A DNA stretch of 64,000 bases. It comes from JACQAP01 sp035275265. Lineage in GTDB: Bacteria; Pseudomonadota; Gammaproteobacteria; Burkholderiales; JACQAP01. Made by a program: the position numbers and the translations under genes. Within the stretch, counting starts at the first letter, position 1. Each line of letters begins with the position of its first letter. Of the stretch, positions 1 to 9,378 are shown piece after piece. The notes beneath the pieces are model-generated. The model did not search any database. It was not told the origin of the DNA and was given only the letters and a program-made list of their open reading frames with translations. The stretch is taken from positions 383,213 to 447,212 of the forward strand of contig DATENC010000011.1 in assembly GCA_035275265.1 (NCBI GenBank). The letters run 5' to 3'.

Positions 1-1844
1 AGATGCTTGAGGTAACCGAAGGAGGACATTCCGGCCCCGAAATCGTCCAACGAGAACAGGCAGCCAAGCGATTTCATTTCGCCGAAGAATCGCGCTGCCT
101 TGTCAAAGTTGGCAATCGCGGCGGTTTCAGTGATCTCGAAACAGACACTCCGGGGAGGCATGACATTTTTCCGGAACTGTTCCCGGACGAATTCAAGGAA
201 GCGTTCGTCTCCGATTGATGTGCCCGAAATATTGATTGCGTAGGTCCCGCAGTCCGGGCCCAGGGTGCTGATCGCTGCGAAGGCGTGTTGAACGACCCAC
301 TGGTCGATCATCGGCATGATGCTGTAGCGTTCGGCGGCAGGAATGAACGCCATCGGGGGAATGATCTTGCCGTGCTCGTCGACCATGCGCACAAGCAACT
401 CGTGATGGCTCGCCTGAGGGTAGTGCCCCCCGATCGAAATGATCTCCTGAGAGTACAGGACGAAGCGTCCTTCCTCGAGCGCTCGTTGCAGCCGGGGCAC
501 CCACTCGAGCTCGCCCTTGCGCATGGAGACCTCACTGTCGTGCGGTCTATAGAATTGAACGCGATTGCGCCCCTTCTCCTTCGCCGTGTAGCACGCAGAG
601 TCGGCAGCACTCAGGATGTCGGTAAGACTGAGCATCCCATCCGCTACCTGAACCACCCCAACGCTTGCGCCGATACTGAAAGCCCTGCCTTCGCTGACAA
701 AGCGGAAGTCGGCTATGCATTGACGCAGCTTGTCGGCGATGCCAATAGCCTCCTGCATAGGACAGTTTTCAAGCAGAACACCGAACTCGTCGCCGCCCAG
801 ACGGGCGAGAGAATCGCCTTCCCGTACCTGTTCCTTCAGCAGTGCGCCCACCTGCCGCAACAACTGATCGCCTGCCGCGTGCCCGCAGGTATCGTTGACG
901 ATTTTGAACTGGTCGAGATCCAGATACATGACGCTGTGCTGGCGTCCCTGACTGGACGCGGTGTGTAACGCCAGCGCGAGGCGCTTTTCGAATTCGAGGC
1001 GGTTGACCAGATTGGTGAGTGGGTCGTGGCTGGCATGGTAGGCAAGCTTCACCGAGTATTCCTGCCCCAGTTTGAGTTCCTTGAGTTCGCGCTCCGCTCG
1101 GTCGACTTGACTGACCATGCGCTGCGTAAGAAAAATCCCGAATGGAATCAGAATTCCCGCGACCGTGAGGATCACGAGCAACAACGTGGACCGGATCCAG
1201 CGGGTGGCCTCGCCCAATGTGTTTGAAAACCGGTTCTGCCACGGCCTGAGTTCTTCGTTGATCTGGATAATGCGGTTCAATACCGTTTCGCGCCCGGGAA
1301 AGTCGATTCCGCCGTACACCTGGAGCGCATGGAGTTCTTGAGCTGCCGCGTCAAGTCTCTCCATGAATTCATCTCCGGTCTTCCAGATGTCGAGCACGTT
1401 CTTCATGTAACTCACACGGTGAAAACGCTTGTACAGGCTGATAACGCCGGAAATGTCGTCCGGGTGGGTTCCACCTTGGATGAAGCCGGCCCGCACCACG
1501 GCGTCATCCGGACGAGGCTGTTCGAGTTCAACCCGAGCCTTGCGGAATCCCATCGGCACCATGATCGCTTTCCGATAGCTGAGGAAATCCGATTCGGCGC
1601 CAGTCGCTGCAAAACGTATCAGGTGAAACACCGCTTCCTTCTGGTTCTTGGACCAAAGGCTTTCGCCTTCGACGTAGGCGCGACCCGCAGCAAGGATGTC
1701 CATGCTCACGATGGCAAGCCACACCAGCACCGCGACGATCATCAGGAACGGCGAAACGATGAGCAGCATGCGTTTGCTCATTGCCAACCACTGAATGACT
1801 TTCGCAATCGCGGTCATGCCGGCCTTGATATCAGCGTATGCCAT
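1..1844 (-). CDS. Membrane GGDEF-EAL c-di-GMP enzyme (3' end outside window)
   Basis: Predicted to make or break cyclic-di-GMP at the inner membrane. The reading frame is open from the ATG at 1844 to the window edge, giving about 614 residues without a stop. Hydrophobic segments at about residues 25-46 and 218-240 bracket a mostly helical periplasmic region of about 170 residues, with no recognisable HAMP after it. The GGDEF domain (about 265-430) has an intact GGDEF at 350-354. The EAL domain follows, with its signature written ELL at 482-484, a normal ITET motif and an intact DDFGAG motif at about 600-605. The protein could therefore be bifunctional. An AAGG sits before Met10, so that Met is an alternative start. 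The C-terminus is missing only because the window ends. Confidence 0.9.
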   Translation of the reverse strand, partial: MAYADIKAGMTAIAKVIQWLAMSKRMLLIVSPFLMIVAVLVWLAIVSMDILAAGRAYVEGESLWSKNQKEAVFHLIRFAATGAESDFLSYRKAIMVPMGFRKARVELEQPRPDDAVVRAGFIQGGTHPDDISGVISLYKRFHRVSYMKNVLDIWKTGDEFMERLDAAAQELHALQVYGGIDFPGRETVLNRIIQINEELRPWQNRFSNTLGEATRWIRSTLLLVILTVAGILIPFGIFLTQRMVSQVDRAERELKELKLGQEYSVKLAYHASHDPLTNLVNRLEFEKRLALALHTASSQGRQHSVMYLDLDQFKIVNDTCGHAAGDQLLRQVGALLKEQVREGDSLARLGGDEFGVLLENCPMQEAIGIADKLRQCIADFRFVSEGRAFSIGASVGVVQVADGMLSLTDILSAADSACYTAKEKGRNRVQFYRPHDSEVSMRKGELEWVPRLQRALEEGRFVLYSQEIISIGGHYPQASHHELLVRMVDEHGKIIPPMAFIPAAERYSIMPMIDQWVVQHAFAAISTLGPDCGTYAINISGTSIGDERFLEFVREQFRKNVMPPRSVCFEITETAAIANFDKAARFFGEMKSLGCLFSLDDFGAGMSSFGYLKH

Positions 1845-2123
1845 CACCTTGTCCGTTCTGCGGGAGTTCTTGTGATAGGGGATACGAACTTGTATGAGCA
1901 ACCTGCGTCCCCGTAACGTCTGGAGCAGGTTGCATGCCTGAAAACAGGAGAGGCGGCTCCGCAGCCAGAAAGCCAAGAAATTCAACAGCAAGAACTGGGG
2001 GTTTTTGAACGGACGTGTTGCCTTGGCCACGACAATCGCGCCAGACACCGGGGGCTCCGACAATAAGCGACACGAATTGGTCGGATATGTGGAAATCTCG
2101 ACAACTGATGGCTGGCGAGACTG

Positions 2124-2138
2124 TTAGACCAAGTCTAA
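2124..2138. promoter_or_regulatory. 15-bp palindrome, candidate operator
   Basis: TTAGAC-CAA-GTCTAA is a perfect dyad with 6-bp arms and a 3-bp centre, lying in an AT-richer patch about 280 bases upstream of the GGDEF-EAL start. Its size and symmetry fit a binding site for a dimeric repressor. Neither the regulator nor the regulated gene is known. Confidence 0.35.
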
Positions 2139-2157
2139 TTACCAGATTTGACTAACT

Positions 2158-2208
2158 GGCGAGGTCGTCCTTTTTTCGACGCATGCAATGCTTTTTTGCG
2201 TCCTCGCC
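2158..2208. repeat. Nested inverted repeat after the beta-oxidation operon
   Basis: GGCGAGG (2158-2164) pairs with CCTCGCC (2202-2208), and inside it GACGCA (2178-2183) pairs with TGCGTC (2197-2202). Runs of six T occur in both spacers. It starts 11 bases beyond the crotonase stop codon, so it may end that transcript or stabilise its 3' end. It lacks the usual U-tract right after the stem, so terminator function is uncertain. Confidence 0.4.
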
Positions 2209-2219
2209 TACTGAAGCGT

Positions 2220-3005
2220 TCAAACGCCCTTGAAGACGGGTTTTCGCTTTTCCACGAACGCGGTCACGCCTTCCATCAGGTCCTCGGTACGCGCGCATCG
2301 CGAAAACGCGAAGAGTTCTTCTTCCATTTGCGTTTCGATGGACGTCGCAAGGGACTGGTTCATCAGCCGCTTGGCCTCGGCAAAGGCTTTCGTCGGGCCG
2401 CCGGAAAGGCGCTGCGCAACCTTCGCGGTTTCGTCGGCAAGTTTGTCACCGGCAACCACCCAGTTCACCAAACCGAGCGAGCGTGCCGTCTCGGCGTCGA
2501 AGCGGTCCGGCAGCAATACCAATTCCATCGCCTTCCGATAGCCGAGCAGCCGCGGCAGGAAATGGGTGCTGCCGCCGTCCGGGCTGGCACCTATATTGGC
2601 GTACGCAAGAGTGAACCTCGTGTCAGCCGCCGCGATAACCAGGTCTGCCGCACACATCAGGCTGAAGCCAGCGCCCGCAACAGCGCCGTGCACGCTGGCG
2701 AGTACCGGCTTGCCCATCCGCCGTAGCGCCAGGAAGGCGAAATGCATCTCCCTGCCCCAGTGCACGATCAATTCCGGTAGTTCCTGCAGATGGGCATGAA
2801 ATACAGAAACATCGCCCCCGGCCATGAAAGCCGGGCCCTCACCGCGTACAACCACGGCCCGCACCACCGGATCGTTCTGCACCAACTCCACAATCGCCCG
2901 CAGTTGCTGCATCATCTCGCCGTCCATCGCGTTCAGTACCTGCGGACGGTTGAGCGAGATGGTAGCCACACCCCCCTCTATGGTCAGCTGGACAACCGTG
3001 CTCAT
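2220..3005 (-). CDS. Enoyl-CoA hydratase/isomerase family protein (PaaG-like active site)
   Basis: Crotonase-fold protein of 261 residues, acting on acyl-CoA thioesters in the cytoplasm. Oxyanion-hole segments FMAGGD (60-65) and HGAVAGAGFS (106-115) are present. The position usually held by a catalytic Glu reads SPDGG with Asp143, and the first catalytic Glu of true hydratases is not evident. In the family this pattern is commoner in PaaG-type isomerases than in classical hydratases, so double-bond isomerisation is at least as likely as hydration. The start codon overlaps the fadE stop in an ATGA, indicating translational coupling as the last gene of the beta-oxidation block. Family assignment is firm; the exact reaction is not. 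Confidence 0.88.
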   Translation of the reverse strand: MSTVVQLTIEGGVATISLNRPQVLNAMDGEMMQQLRAIVELVQNDPVVRAVVVRGEGPAFMAGGDVSVFHAHLQELPELIVHWGREMHFAFLALRRMGKPVLASVHGAVAGAGFSLMCAADLVIAAADTRFTLAYANIGASPDGGSTHFLPRLLGYRKAMELVLLPDRFDAETARSLGLVNWVVAGDKLADETAKVAQRLSGGPTKAFAEAKRLMNQSLATSIETQMEEELFAFSRCARTEDLMEGVTAFVEKRKPVFKGV

Positions 3006-5497
3006 GCCGCGGTCTTCCGCGAAACGACGCTGCCCATTTCGGCGACGTTCGCCGGTTCGCGAGCCGACTGCATGCGCCCCACGTCATGCGGGAAATCGTC
3101 GACCATGATGCAGGCGCGCCGCAGCGCGCTGAAACGCCGGAATTGCGCGGCTTCGTCTGCGCTGATGATGCCCTTTTCCAGCGCTGATGCCGCACGCGAT
3201 TCCTCAGTGAACCCGGAAATCACAGCGGCCTTTGCCGCATTCCTGATTTTCGCTTCCACCGCCTCGCCGGCAGGTGCCGCTTGCATTGCCAGTTCAAGCC
3301 GGCCCACCGCGTCATCCTCGTGCTTATGCAGGAACATGTTCGCTGTCAGGCGGTCGCGCGCCTGTGAAGGCTCCAATAACAGCTTTGCCACCTGGTGGCC
3401 ACGTTGATCGCTGGGTGGGCTAAAAACCTTGCCCCAGGGGAACACAAGGAACCGCATTTTCCACGCCGCGATGCGGTTGGGGAAATTCCCGAACACGCCG
3501 TAAAACGCTTCCTGGATGCGGTTGAGACAATCTTCCAACGCCCACTGCGCCAGCGGCAGATCGGCCGGCGGCCGGCCATCGTCCTCGAATCGTTTCAATA
3601 CGGTGGACGCGATGTACAGCTGGCTGAGAATGTCGCCCAGCCGCCCGGACAACTTTTCCTTGCGTTTCAAATCGCCGCCGAGAAACAGCATAGCGACGTC
3701 GCCCGTGAGCGCGAAACCGGCGGCAAGCCGAGTCAGTTGCTGGATGTGGCGGCGCAATTCCGGAACACCAGGTACCGCAACCAGGCGCGCGCCAGTCAAC
3801 CCCAGCCACAGCGCCCGCGCGGAGTTCGCAAGCACAAAGCGGACGTGATCCCAGAATGCATTGTCGAATTTCCTGCTTGCTTCCTCAGGATTTTGCGTGC
3901 GAGTCGCCGCGATTTCTTCGAGCACGTAGGGATGGCAGCGGATAGCTCCCTGACCGAAGATCATCATGCTGCGGGTGAGGATATTTGCGCCTTCGACCGT
4001 AATGCCGATCGGAATCTGCTGGTAGGCACGACCTAGATAGTTGTTGGGCCCGAGGCAGATGCCTTTGCCGCCGTGCACGTCCATCGCATCGTTGATGACT
4101 TGGCGGCCGCGCTCCGTGCAGTGGTACTTGACGATCGCGGATATGACAGACGGTTTCTCCCCAAGGTCCACCGCGCCGGCGGTCATTGTGCGTGCCGCAT
4201 CGATGGCGTAGGTATTGCCGCCGATGCGCGCCAATGCCTCTTCGATTCCCTCGAATTTTCCGATGGGTATCTTGAATTGGCTGCGCACCCGGCTATAGGC
4301 GCCGGTGGTGCGCGCAGCCAACTTGGCGGCACCGGCACTCGAGGACGGCAGCGAAATTGAGCGCCCCGCCGCCAGACACTCCATCAACATGCGCCAGCCC
4401 TGACCGGCGTATTCCTTTCCACCGATCACCCAGTTCATGGGAATGAATACGTCCTTGCCCCAGTTCGGGCCATTCATGAATGAGGCATTGAGCGGCAGGT
4501 GGCGGCGGCCAATGTTTACCCCCGGATGACTGGTCGGAATCAATGCCAGGGTAATGCCAATGTCTGCCTCACCGCCCAGCAGATGGTCCGGATCGTGGAG
4601 TTTGAACGCCAGGCCGAGGATTGTCGCAACCGGGCCCAGTGTGATGTAGCGCTTCTCCCACGTAAGCCGAATGCCCAATACTTCCCTGCCTTCATGTATG
4701 CCCTTGCATACCACACCAAAGTCGGGAATCGAGCCGGCGTCGGAGCCAGCGTCCGGACCGGTGAGCGCGAAGCACGGTATCTCGAGACCCTTGGCCAGGC
4801 GCGGCAGATACAGGTTTTTCTGCTCTTCGGTGCCGTAGTGGAGCAGGAGTTCGGCTGGACCAAGCGAATTCGGCACCATAACCGAAACGCATGCCGTGGC
4901 ATTGCGGGTCGCAAGCTTCTGCACCACCTGCGAATGCGCGTATGCGGAAAATCCAAGACCCCCGTACTGGCGCGGGATGATCATGCCCAGGAAACCCCTG
5001 TCCTTGATGAACTGCCAGACTTCCTGCGGCAGATCGTTCAGCTCATGGGTAATTTTCCAGTCGTCGCAGATGCGGCACAATTGTTCCACCGAACCGTCCA
5101 GGAAAGCCTGCTCGTCCGGAGTCAGGCGCGGTTTCGGAGTGCCGAATAACTTGCTCCAGTTCGGATTGCCGCTGAACAATTCGCCGTCCCACCAAACCGT
5201 TCCGGCATCGAGTGCCTCCTGCTCCGTTTGCGAAACCTGGGGCAGCGCCTTGCGGAACCAGCCGAGCAACGGATCGCTGATAAGCGCCTTGCGCAATGTC
5301 GGCACCGCGAGTACACCGGCTGTCACCAGAAACATCGTCCACAGCGACACTTTGGTTTGCGCATGCGCACCCGACCAGAGCGTCAAGGCGCCGAGGTAGC
5401 AACCCACACCGATCAGCCAGGCCGGCGCGGAAGTGCGCCAATACGCCAGGACCCAGAACACCACCAAGGCGGCGGCAAACCAAAAAAGTCCGTTCAT
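3002..5497 (-). CDS. fadE: Acyl-CoA dehydrogenase, long FadE type
   Basis: Catalyses the first, FAD-linked step of fatty-acid beta-oxidation (acyl-CoA to trans-2-enoyl-CoA). With the start used here it is 831 residues, close to the 814 of E. coli FadE and much longer than ordinary acyl-CoA dehydrogenases. It has two hydrophobic N-terminal segments (about 2-45), then the acyl-CoA dehydrogenase core (about 110-500, with a FALTGPDAGSDAG flavin/substrate segment), then the FadE-specific C-terminal region. The ATG at 5497 is chosen because GGGAG lies 8 bases upstream; an ATG at 5545 would add 16 residues. It is followed directly by the crotonase gene through a 4-base overlap. Electrons should go to EtfAB, encoded nearby. 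Confidence 0.93.
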   Translation of the reverse strand: MNGLFWFAAALVVFWVLAYWRTSAPAWLIGVGCYLGALTLWSGAHAQTKVSLWTMFLVTAGVLAVPTLRKALISDPLLGWFRKALPQVSQTEQEALDAGTVWWDGELFSGNPNWSKLFGTPKPRLTPDEQAFLDGSVEQLCRICDDWKITHELNDLPQEVWQFIKDRGFLGMIIPRQYGGLGFSAYAHSQVVQKLATRNATACVSVMVPNSLGPAELLLHYGTEEQKNLYLPRLAKGLEIPCFALTGPDAGSDAGSIPDFGVVCKGIHEGREVLGIRLTWEKRYITLGPVATILGLAFKLHDPDHLLGGEADIGITLALIPTSHPGVNIGRRHLPLNASFMNGPNWGKDVFIPMNWVIGGKEYAGQGWRMLMECLAAGRSISLPSSSAGAAKLAARTTGAYSRVRSQFKIPIGKFEGIEEALARIGGNTYAIDAARTMTAGAVDLGEKPSVISAIVKYHCTERGRQVINDAMDVHGGKGICLGPNNYLGRAYQQIPIGITVEGANILTRSMMIFGQGAIRCHPYVLEEIAATRTQNPEEASRKFDNAFWDHVRFVLANSARALWLGLTGARLVAVPGVPELRRHIQQLTRLAAGFALTGDVAMLFLGGDLKRKEKLSGRLGDILSQLYIASTVLKRFEDDGRPPADLPLAQWALEDCLNRIQEAFYGVFGNFPNRIAAWKMRFLVFPWGKVFSPPSDQRGHQVAKLLLEPSQARDRLTANMFLHKHEDDAVGRLELAMQAAPAGEAVEAKIRNAAKAAVISGFTEESRAASALEKGIISADEAAQFRRFSALRRACIMVDDFPHDVGRMQSAREPANVAEMGSVVSRKTAA

Positions 5498-5709
5498 TTT
5501 CGTGCTCCCAATGTCGCGAACCCATGAATAGGTCTCGGGTCGCAATCTGACCGTGAATGCTTCCGATCTTGCGCGGCTGAGTCAGAGCTTGTCAACGAGA
5601 ACGTGCCGCAAGAAAAGCGCGTGGCCTCCCGCTGCGCTTTGTTTCAAGCGACGATGCGGGCTTCGTGGCGAGTAGCTCGTGTCCTGTTGCGCTATTCGCA
5701 GGATTGACA

Positions 5710-7503
5710 CTAGAACTGGGTTTCCTCGAGCGCCAGAACGCTGGCCGCACCGTTCACGATTTCCTGCTTGCAGGGCTGCGCGAGAGGCAGGATGTGTTCC
5801 GCATAGAAACGCGCCGTGCCGATCTTGGCACGATAAAAATCGTAGTCCTCCGCGCCCTCGTCGAGGCGACGTTTGGCCAGCAACGCGGCGCGTGCCATCT
5901 GCCATCCACCGGCTACGACGCCGAAAAGTTTCAGAAACGGCACCGCCCCGGCAGCGGCGGCTCTCATATCGCGCGGAAATGTCGCCAGCAGCCAATCGGT
6001 TGCCTCAGTCAATGCTGCCACACCCTCCGAGTGCGAACGGCGGATGACCGCGATGCCCGCGTGGCTGACTTTCGCCAGTTCTGCGTCAAGGGCACGCATC
6101 TCCGCAATCATCAGCTTGATAGTCGCGCCTTTTTCGTAAGCGATCTTGCGGCCGATCAGGTCGTTCGCCTGGATTCCGGTGGTCCCCTCGTAAATCGTCG
6201 TGATGCGTGCGTCACGCAGGTATTGCGCCGCCCCGGTTTCCTCCACAAAACCCATGCCGCCGTGAACCTGCACGCCGATCGATGCAATCTCGACGCATTG
6301 CTCAGTGCACCAGCCCTTGACTACCGGGGTAAGAAGATCGAAGAGCGCCTGATTCCGTGAGCGCTCGGTCTTGTCGGGGTGCAGGAGCGCCTTGTCCAGA
6401 TACGCCGAAGCAACGGTCGCGATCGCCCGCATTGCCTCGATCTGCGCTTTCATGCTCATCAACATGCGGCGCACGTCCGGGTGGTGGATGATGGTGACGC
6501 GATCACCGCCCTTGACACCGATCTCCCGACCCTGCACGCGAGTCCTGGCGTATTCAAGTGCGTGCTGGTAGGCGCGCTCTGCGATGGCCACACCTTCAAT
6601 GCCGACCTCAAGCCGGGCGAAGTTCATCATGGTGAACATGAATTCCAAACCGCGGTTTTCTTCACCGACCAGATATCCGACCGCGCCATCCGCGTCGCCG
6701 TAAGCCATCACGCAGGTGGGGCTGCCGTGAATGCCAAGCTTGTGTTCGATGGACACGCATTTGACATCGTTGCGCTTGCCGAGGGTCCCGTCCCCGTTCA
6801 CCAGAAACTTCGGCACCAGGAACAGCGAGATGCCTTTGACTCCTTCAGGCGCGTCCGGTGTTCTTGCCAGCACCATGTGGATGATGTTTTCCGCCATGTC
6901 GTGCTCGCCCCAGGTGATGAAGATCTTGGTGCCGTGGAGCCGGTAGTGGTCACCCTCGGGAATAGCGCGAGTGCGCACCGCCGCGAGATCGGAACCCGCC
7001 TGTGGTTCGGTGAGATTCATGGTTCCGGTCCATTTGCCCGACACTAGGTTCGGCAGATACAGCGTCTTCTGCTGGGCCAAACCGTGGCGCATCAACGCGG
7101 CAACCACGCCGGCGGTGAGCATCGGGCACAGGCAGAACGACATGTTTGACGAGTTCCACATTTCCGATGTCTGCGCCGAAATGATGTGTGGTAGTCCCTG
7201 CCCGCCGAATTGCGGGTCGCAGTTCAGTCCGGTCCAGCCACCTTCGGAGAATTGCCGGAACGCCTCCTTGAAGCCCGGTGCCGCGGTGACGACGTTGTTA
7301 TCGAGCCTGGCGCCGGTCAGGTCACCGGCCCTGTTGAGCGGATCAAGCACTCCGGCTGCAAACTTGCCCGCTTCCTCGAGCACCGCGTCAACTAGATCCG
7401 GTGTGACCTCCTCGCATCCGGGTAGCGCCGAAATATCTTTGAGCCCGACCAGTTCGTTGATTACGAACTTCATCTCTCGGATCGGCGCTGCGTATGTGGA
7501 CAT
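5710..7503 (-). CDS. Acyl-CoA dehydrogenase, ~600-residue DmdC/FadE5-like type
   Basis: A second acyl-CoA dehydrogenase, 597 residues, about 200 longer than the short-chain enzymes because of an extra C-terminal domain (about 470-597). The flavin/substrate loop reads MNLTEPQAGSDLAAV and a C-terminal GGMGFVEETGAAQYLRD stretch is typical of the family. Members of this long group include 3-methylmercaptopropionyl-CoA dehydrogenases (DmdC) and broad acyl-CoA dehydrogenases, so the substrate cannot be named. It lies between etfA (121 bases upstream) and fadE (about 210 bases downstream) on the same strand, which fits delivery of electrons to the adjacent ETF. Confidence 0.9.
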   Translation of the reverse strand: MSTYAAPIREMKFVINELVGLKDISALPGCEEVTPDLVDAVLEEAGKFAAGVLDPLNRAGDLTGARLDNNVVTAAPGFKEAFRQFSEGGWTGLNCDPQFGGQGLPHIISAQTSEMWNSSNMSFCLCPMLTAGVVAALMRHGLAQQKTLYLPNLVSGKWTGTMNLTEPQAGSDLAAVRTRAIPEGDHYRLHGTKIFITWGEHDMAENIIHMVLARTPDAPEGVKGISLFLVPKFLVNGDGTLGKRNDVKCVSIEHKLGIHGSPTCVMAYGDADGAVGYLVGEENRGLEFMFTMMNFARLEVGIEGVAIAERAYQHALEYARTRVQGREIGVKGGDRVTIIHHPDVRRMLMSMKAQIEAMRAIATVASAYLDKALLHPDKTERSRNQALFDLLTPVVKGWCTEQCVEIASIGVQVHGGMGFVEETGAAQYLRDARITTIYEGTTGIQANDLIGRKIAYEKGATIKLMIAEMRALDAELAKVSHAGIAVIRRSHSEGVAALTEATDWLLATFPRDMRAAAAGAVPFLKLFGVVAGGWQMARAALLAKRRLDEGAEDYDFYRAKIGTARFYAEHILPLAQPCKQEIVNGAASVLALEETQF

Positions 7504-7623
7504 GGCTTGCTCCCGAATCGTTAAAACGGAAAACCCAAAACCAAATGACTTGCCATAAAGACGGGCCTCTCCATCGCTTTTTCTCTATGCCCTCTGTCGC
7601 AGAAGATGTTTTTTGGTCTTTGA

Positions 7624-8556
7624 TCAAAGCTGGGAAGTGAGTTCGGGCACGGCCTGGAACAAATCGGCGACCAGCCCGTAGTCGGCGACCTGGAAGATCG
7701 GCGCTTCGGCGTCCTTGTTGATCGCCACGATCACTTTGCTGTCCTTCATTCCGGCGAGGTGCTGGATCGCACCGGAGATACCGACCGCAATATAGAGCTC
7801 TGGCGCGACGATCTTCCCAGTCTGGCCGACCTGGTAATCGTTCGGCACAAAACCCGAATCTACTGCCGCGCGCGAGGCACCGACTGCAGCACCGAGTTTG
7901 TCCGCCAAGGTTTCCAGAATCTTGAAATTCTCGCCGCTACCCATGCCGCGGCCACCGGAAACGATGACGCGCGCGGCGGTCAATTCCGGCCGAGCCGACT
8001 TGGTGAGTTCCTGACCCACCAGGCGGGCAAAGCCGGTGTCGGCAACGGCAGGCAGGCTTTCGATTGCGGCCGTACCGCCGGTTGCGGCCGCGGCGTCGAA
8101 ACCGGTCGAGCGCACAGTAATTACCTTGATCGCATCGCTGGACTGGATGGTCGCAAGCGCGTTACCCGCGTAAATCGGGCGCACGAACGTATCGGGCGAT
8201 TCGACCTTGACGATATCGGAAACCTGCGCCACATCGAGCAATGCTGCTACGCGTGGCAACACGTTCTTGCCAAAACTGGTCGCTGGCGCCAGCACATGGG
8301 TGTAATTCCTGGCGATCGAAACGATCAGCGCTGCGAGGTTCTCTGCTAGCGGACACGCGTACTGGGCTGCGTCCGCGATCAAAACTTTTTTCACCCCGGG
8401 AATTCGTGTCGCGGACTGTGCAGCTTCCGCACAATTGTGTCCGGCGACCAGAATTTCGATATCGCCGCCGATTTTCTGCGCGGCAGCGATGGTATTGAGC
8501 ACCGACGGTTTCAACTCGGCGTTGTCGTGCTCGGCTACGGCGAGAATACGCATCAA
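7624..8556 (-). CDS. etfA: Electron transfer flavoprotein alpha subunit
   Basis: FAD-carrying subunit (310 residues) of the soluble ETF heterodimer that takes electrons from acyl-CoA dehydrogenases and passes them to ETF-quinone oxidoreductase. The C-terminal FAD domain is clear: a VSGGRGMGSGENF loop at about 199-211, then DYQVGQTGK and YIAVGISGAIQHLAGM, the strongest family signatures. Its start codon overlaps the etfB stop (ATGA), the usual etfB-etfA arrangement. Its position beside two acyl-CoA dehydrogenases marks it as the beta-oxidation ETF rather than a nitrogen-fixation (FixAB) type. Confidence 0.96.
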   Translation of the reverse strand: MMRILAVAEHDNAELKPSVLNTIAAAQKIGGDIEILVAGHNCAEAAQSATRIPGVKKVLIADAAQYACPLAENLAALIVSIARNYTHVLAPATSFGKNVLPRVAALLDVAQVSDIVKVESPDTFVRPIYAGNALATIQSSDAIKVITVRSTGFDAAAATGGTAAIESLPAVADTGFARLVGQELTKSARPELTAARVIVSGGRGMGSGENFKILETLADKLGAAVGASRAAVDSGFVPNDYQVGQTGKIVAPELYIAVGISGAIQHLAGMKDSKVIVAINKDAEAPIFQVADYGLVADLFQAVPELTSQL

Positions 8557-9302
8557 ATCACCTTGGCTTCATTCTTGAGTTTCTGTACCAGCTCCGTCAC
8601 GTTCTTCACGACCTGGCCGGCGCTGCGTTTCGGCGGCTCCTGCACCTTGAGCGTCTTCAGCCGCGGCGCGACGTCGACGCCGAGCGCGTCCGGCGTCAGG
8701 GTTTCGAATGGCTTCTTCTTGGCTTTCATGATGTTCGGCAGCGTCACATAACGCGGCTCGTTCAACCGAAGGTCGGTGGTCACCACCGCTGGCAGATTGA
8801 CGGATAGCGTCTCCAGCCCGCCGTCCACTTCACGGGTTACTTCCAGGGCGTTGCCGCTTACCTTCACCTTCGAGGCGAAAGTGGCCTGCGACCAGTCGAG
8901 CAGCGCTGCCAGCATCTGGCCGGTCTGGTTGGAGTCGTCGTCGATCGCCTGCTTGCCCATAATGACCAGAGCGGGCTGTTCCCTGGCAACGACCGCCTTG
9001 AGGATCTTTGCCACGGCGAGCGGCTGCGTTTCGACAGCGGTATCCACCAGAATTGCGCGGTCGGCGCCGATTGCCAATGCGGTACGCAGCGTCTCCTGGC
9101 ATTGGGTGGAGCCCACGGAGATCGCGATGATCTCGGTGGCAGTCCCCGCCTCCTTGAGCCGCACCGCTTCTTCCACCGCAATCTCGTCGAAGGGATTCAT
9201 GGACATCTTCACATTGGCTGTTTCAACGCCGGTGCCGTCGGTCCTCACCCGCACTTTGACATTGAAGTCCACGACCCGCTTTACCGCGACCAGTACCTTC
9301 AT
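8553..9302 (-). CDS. etfB: Electron transfer flavoprotein beta subunit
   Basis: The AMP-binding partner (249 residues) of EtfA. The N-terminus MKVLVAVKRVVDFNVKVRV, the SMNPFDEIAVEEAVRLKE segment and DDDSNQTGQMLA are typical EtfB signatures. A KNEAKVI-like lysine-rich end is also family-typical. The gene overlaps etfA by four bases and stands 76 bases after the acyl-CoA synthetase gene. That gap holds a short symmetrical sequence at 9351-9365 but no strong terminator, so all these genes may be read together. Confidence 0.96.
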   Translation of the reverse strand: MKVLVAVKRVVDFNVKVRVRTDGTGVETANVKMSMNPFDEIAVEEAVRLKEAGTATEIIAISVGSTQCQETLRTALAIGADRAILVDTAVETQPLAVAKILKAVVAREQPALVIMGKQAIDDDSNQTGQMLAALLDWSQATFASKVKVSGNALEVTREVDGGLETLSVNLPAVVTTDLRLNEPRYVTLPNIMKAKKKPFETLTPDALGVDVAPRLKTLKVQEPPKRSAGQVVKNVTELVQKLKNEAKVI

Positions 9303-9378
9303 TTCATGGACCTTTGCCTATTAGAAAAGGGGTGAGATTCTACCAGCAGCAAAGTCAATGACTTTCAGTGCAAGGGTA

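Larger units (their letters stand above)
1845..2219. other. Intergenic region upstream of the GGDEF-EAL gene
   Basis: About 375 bases lie between the end of the crotonase gene and the start of the GGDEF-EAL gene, both on the minus strand. I see no convincing gene. Two dyad structures are listed separately. The promoter of the GGDEF-EAL gene should lie here, but I cannot name -35 and -10 boxes with confidence. Confidence 0.6.

Noticed and set aside
285..968. 227-codon plus-strand frame at the left edge
   Set aside because: Antisense to the GGDEF-EAL gene, whose frame is open through the window edge and has all motifs.
9351..9365. Perfect palindrome AAAGTCA-A-TGACTTT between etfB and the acyl-CoA ligase gene
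   Set aside because: The single-base centre cannot form a hairpin loop, and no regulator is suggested; it may be an operator but short dyads of this size occur by chance.
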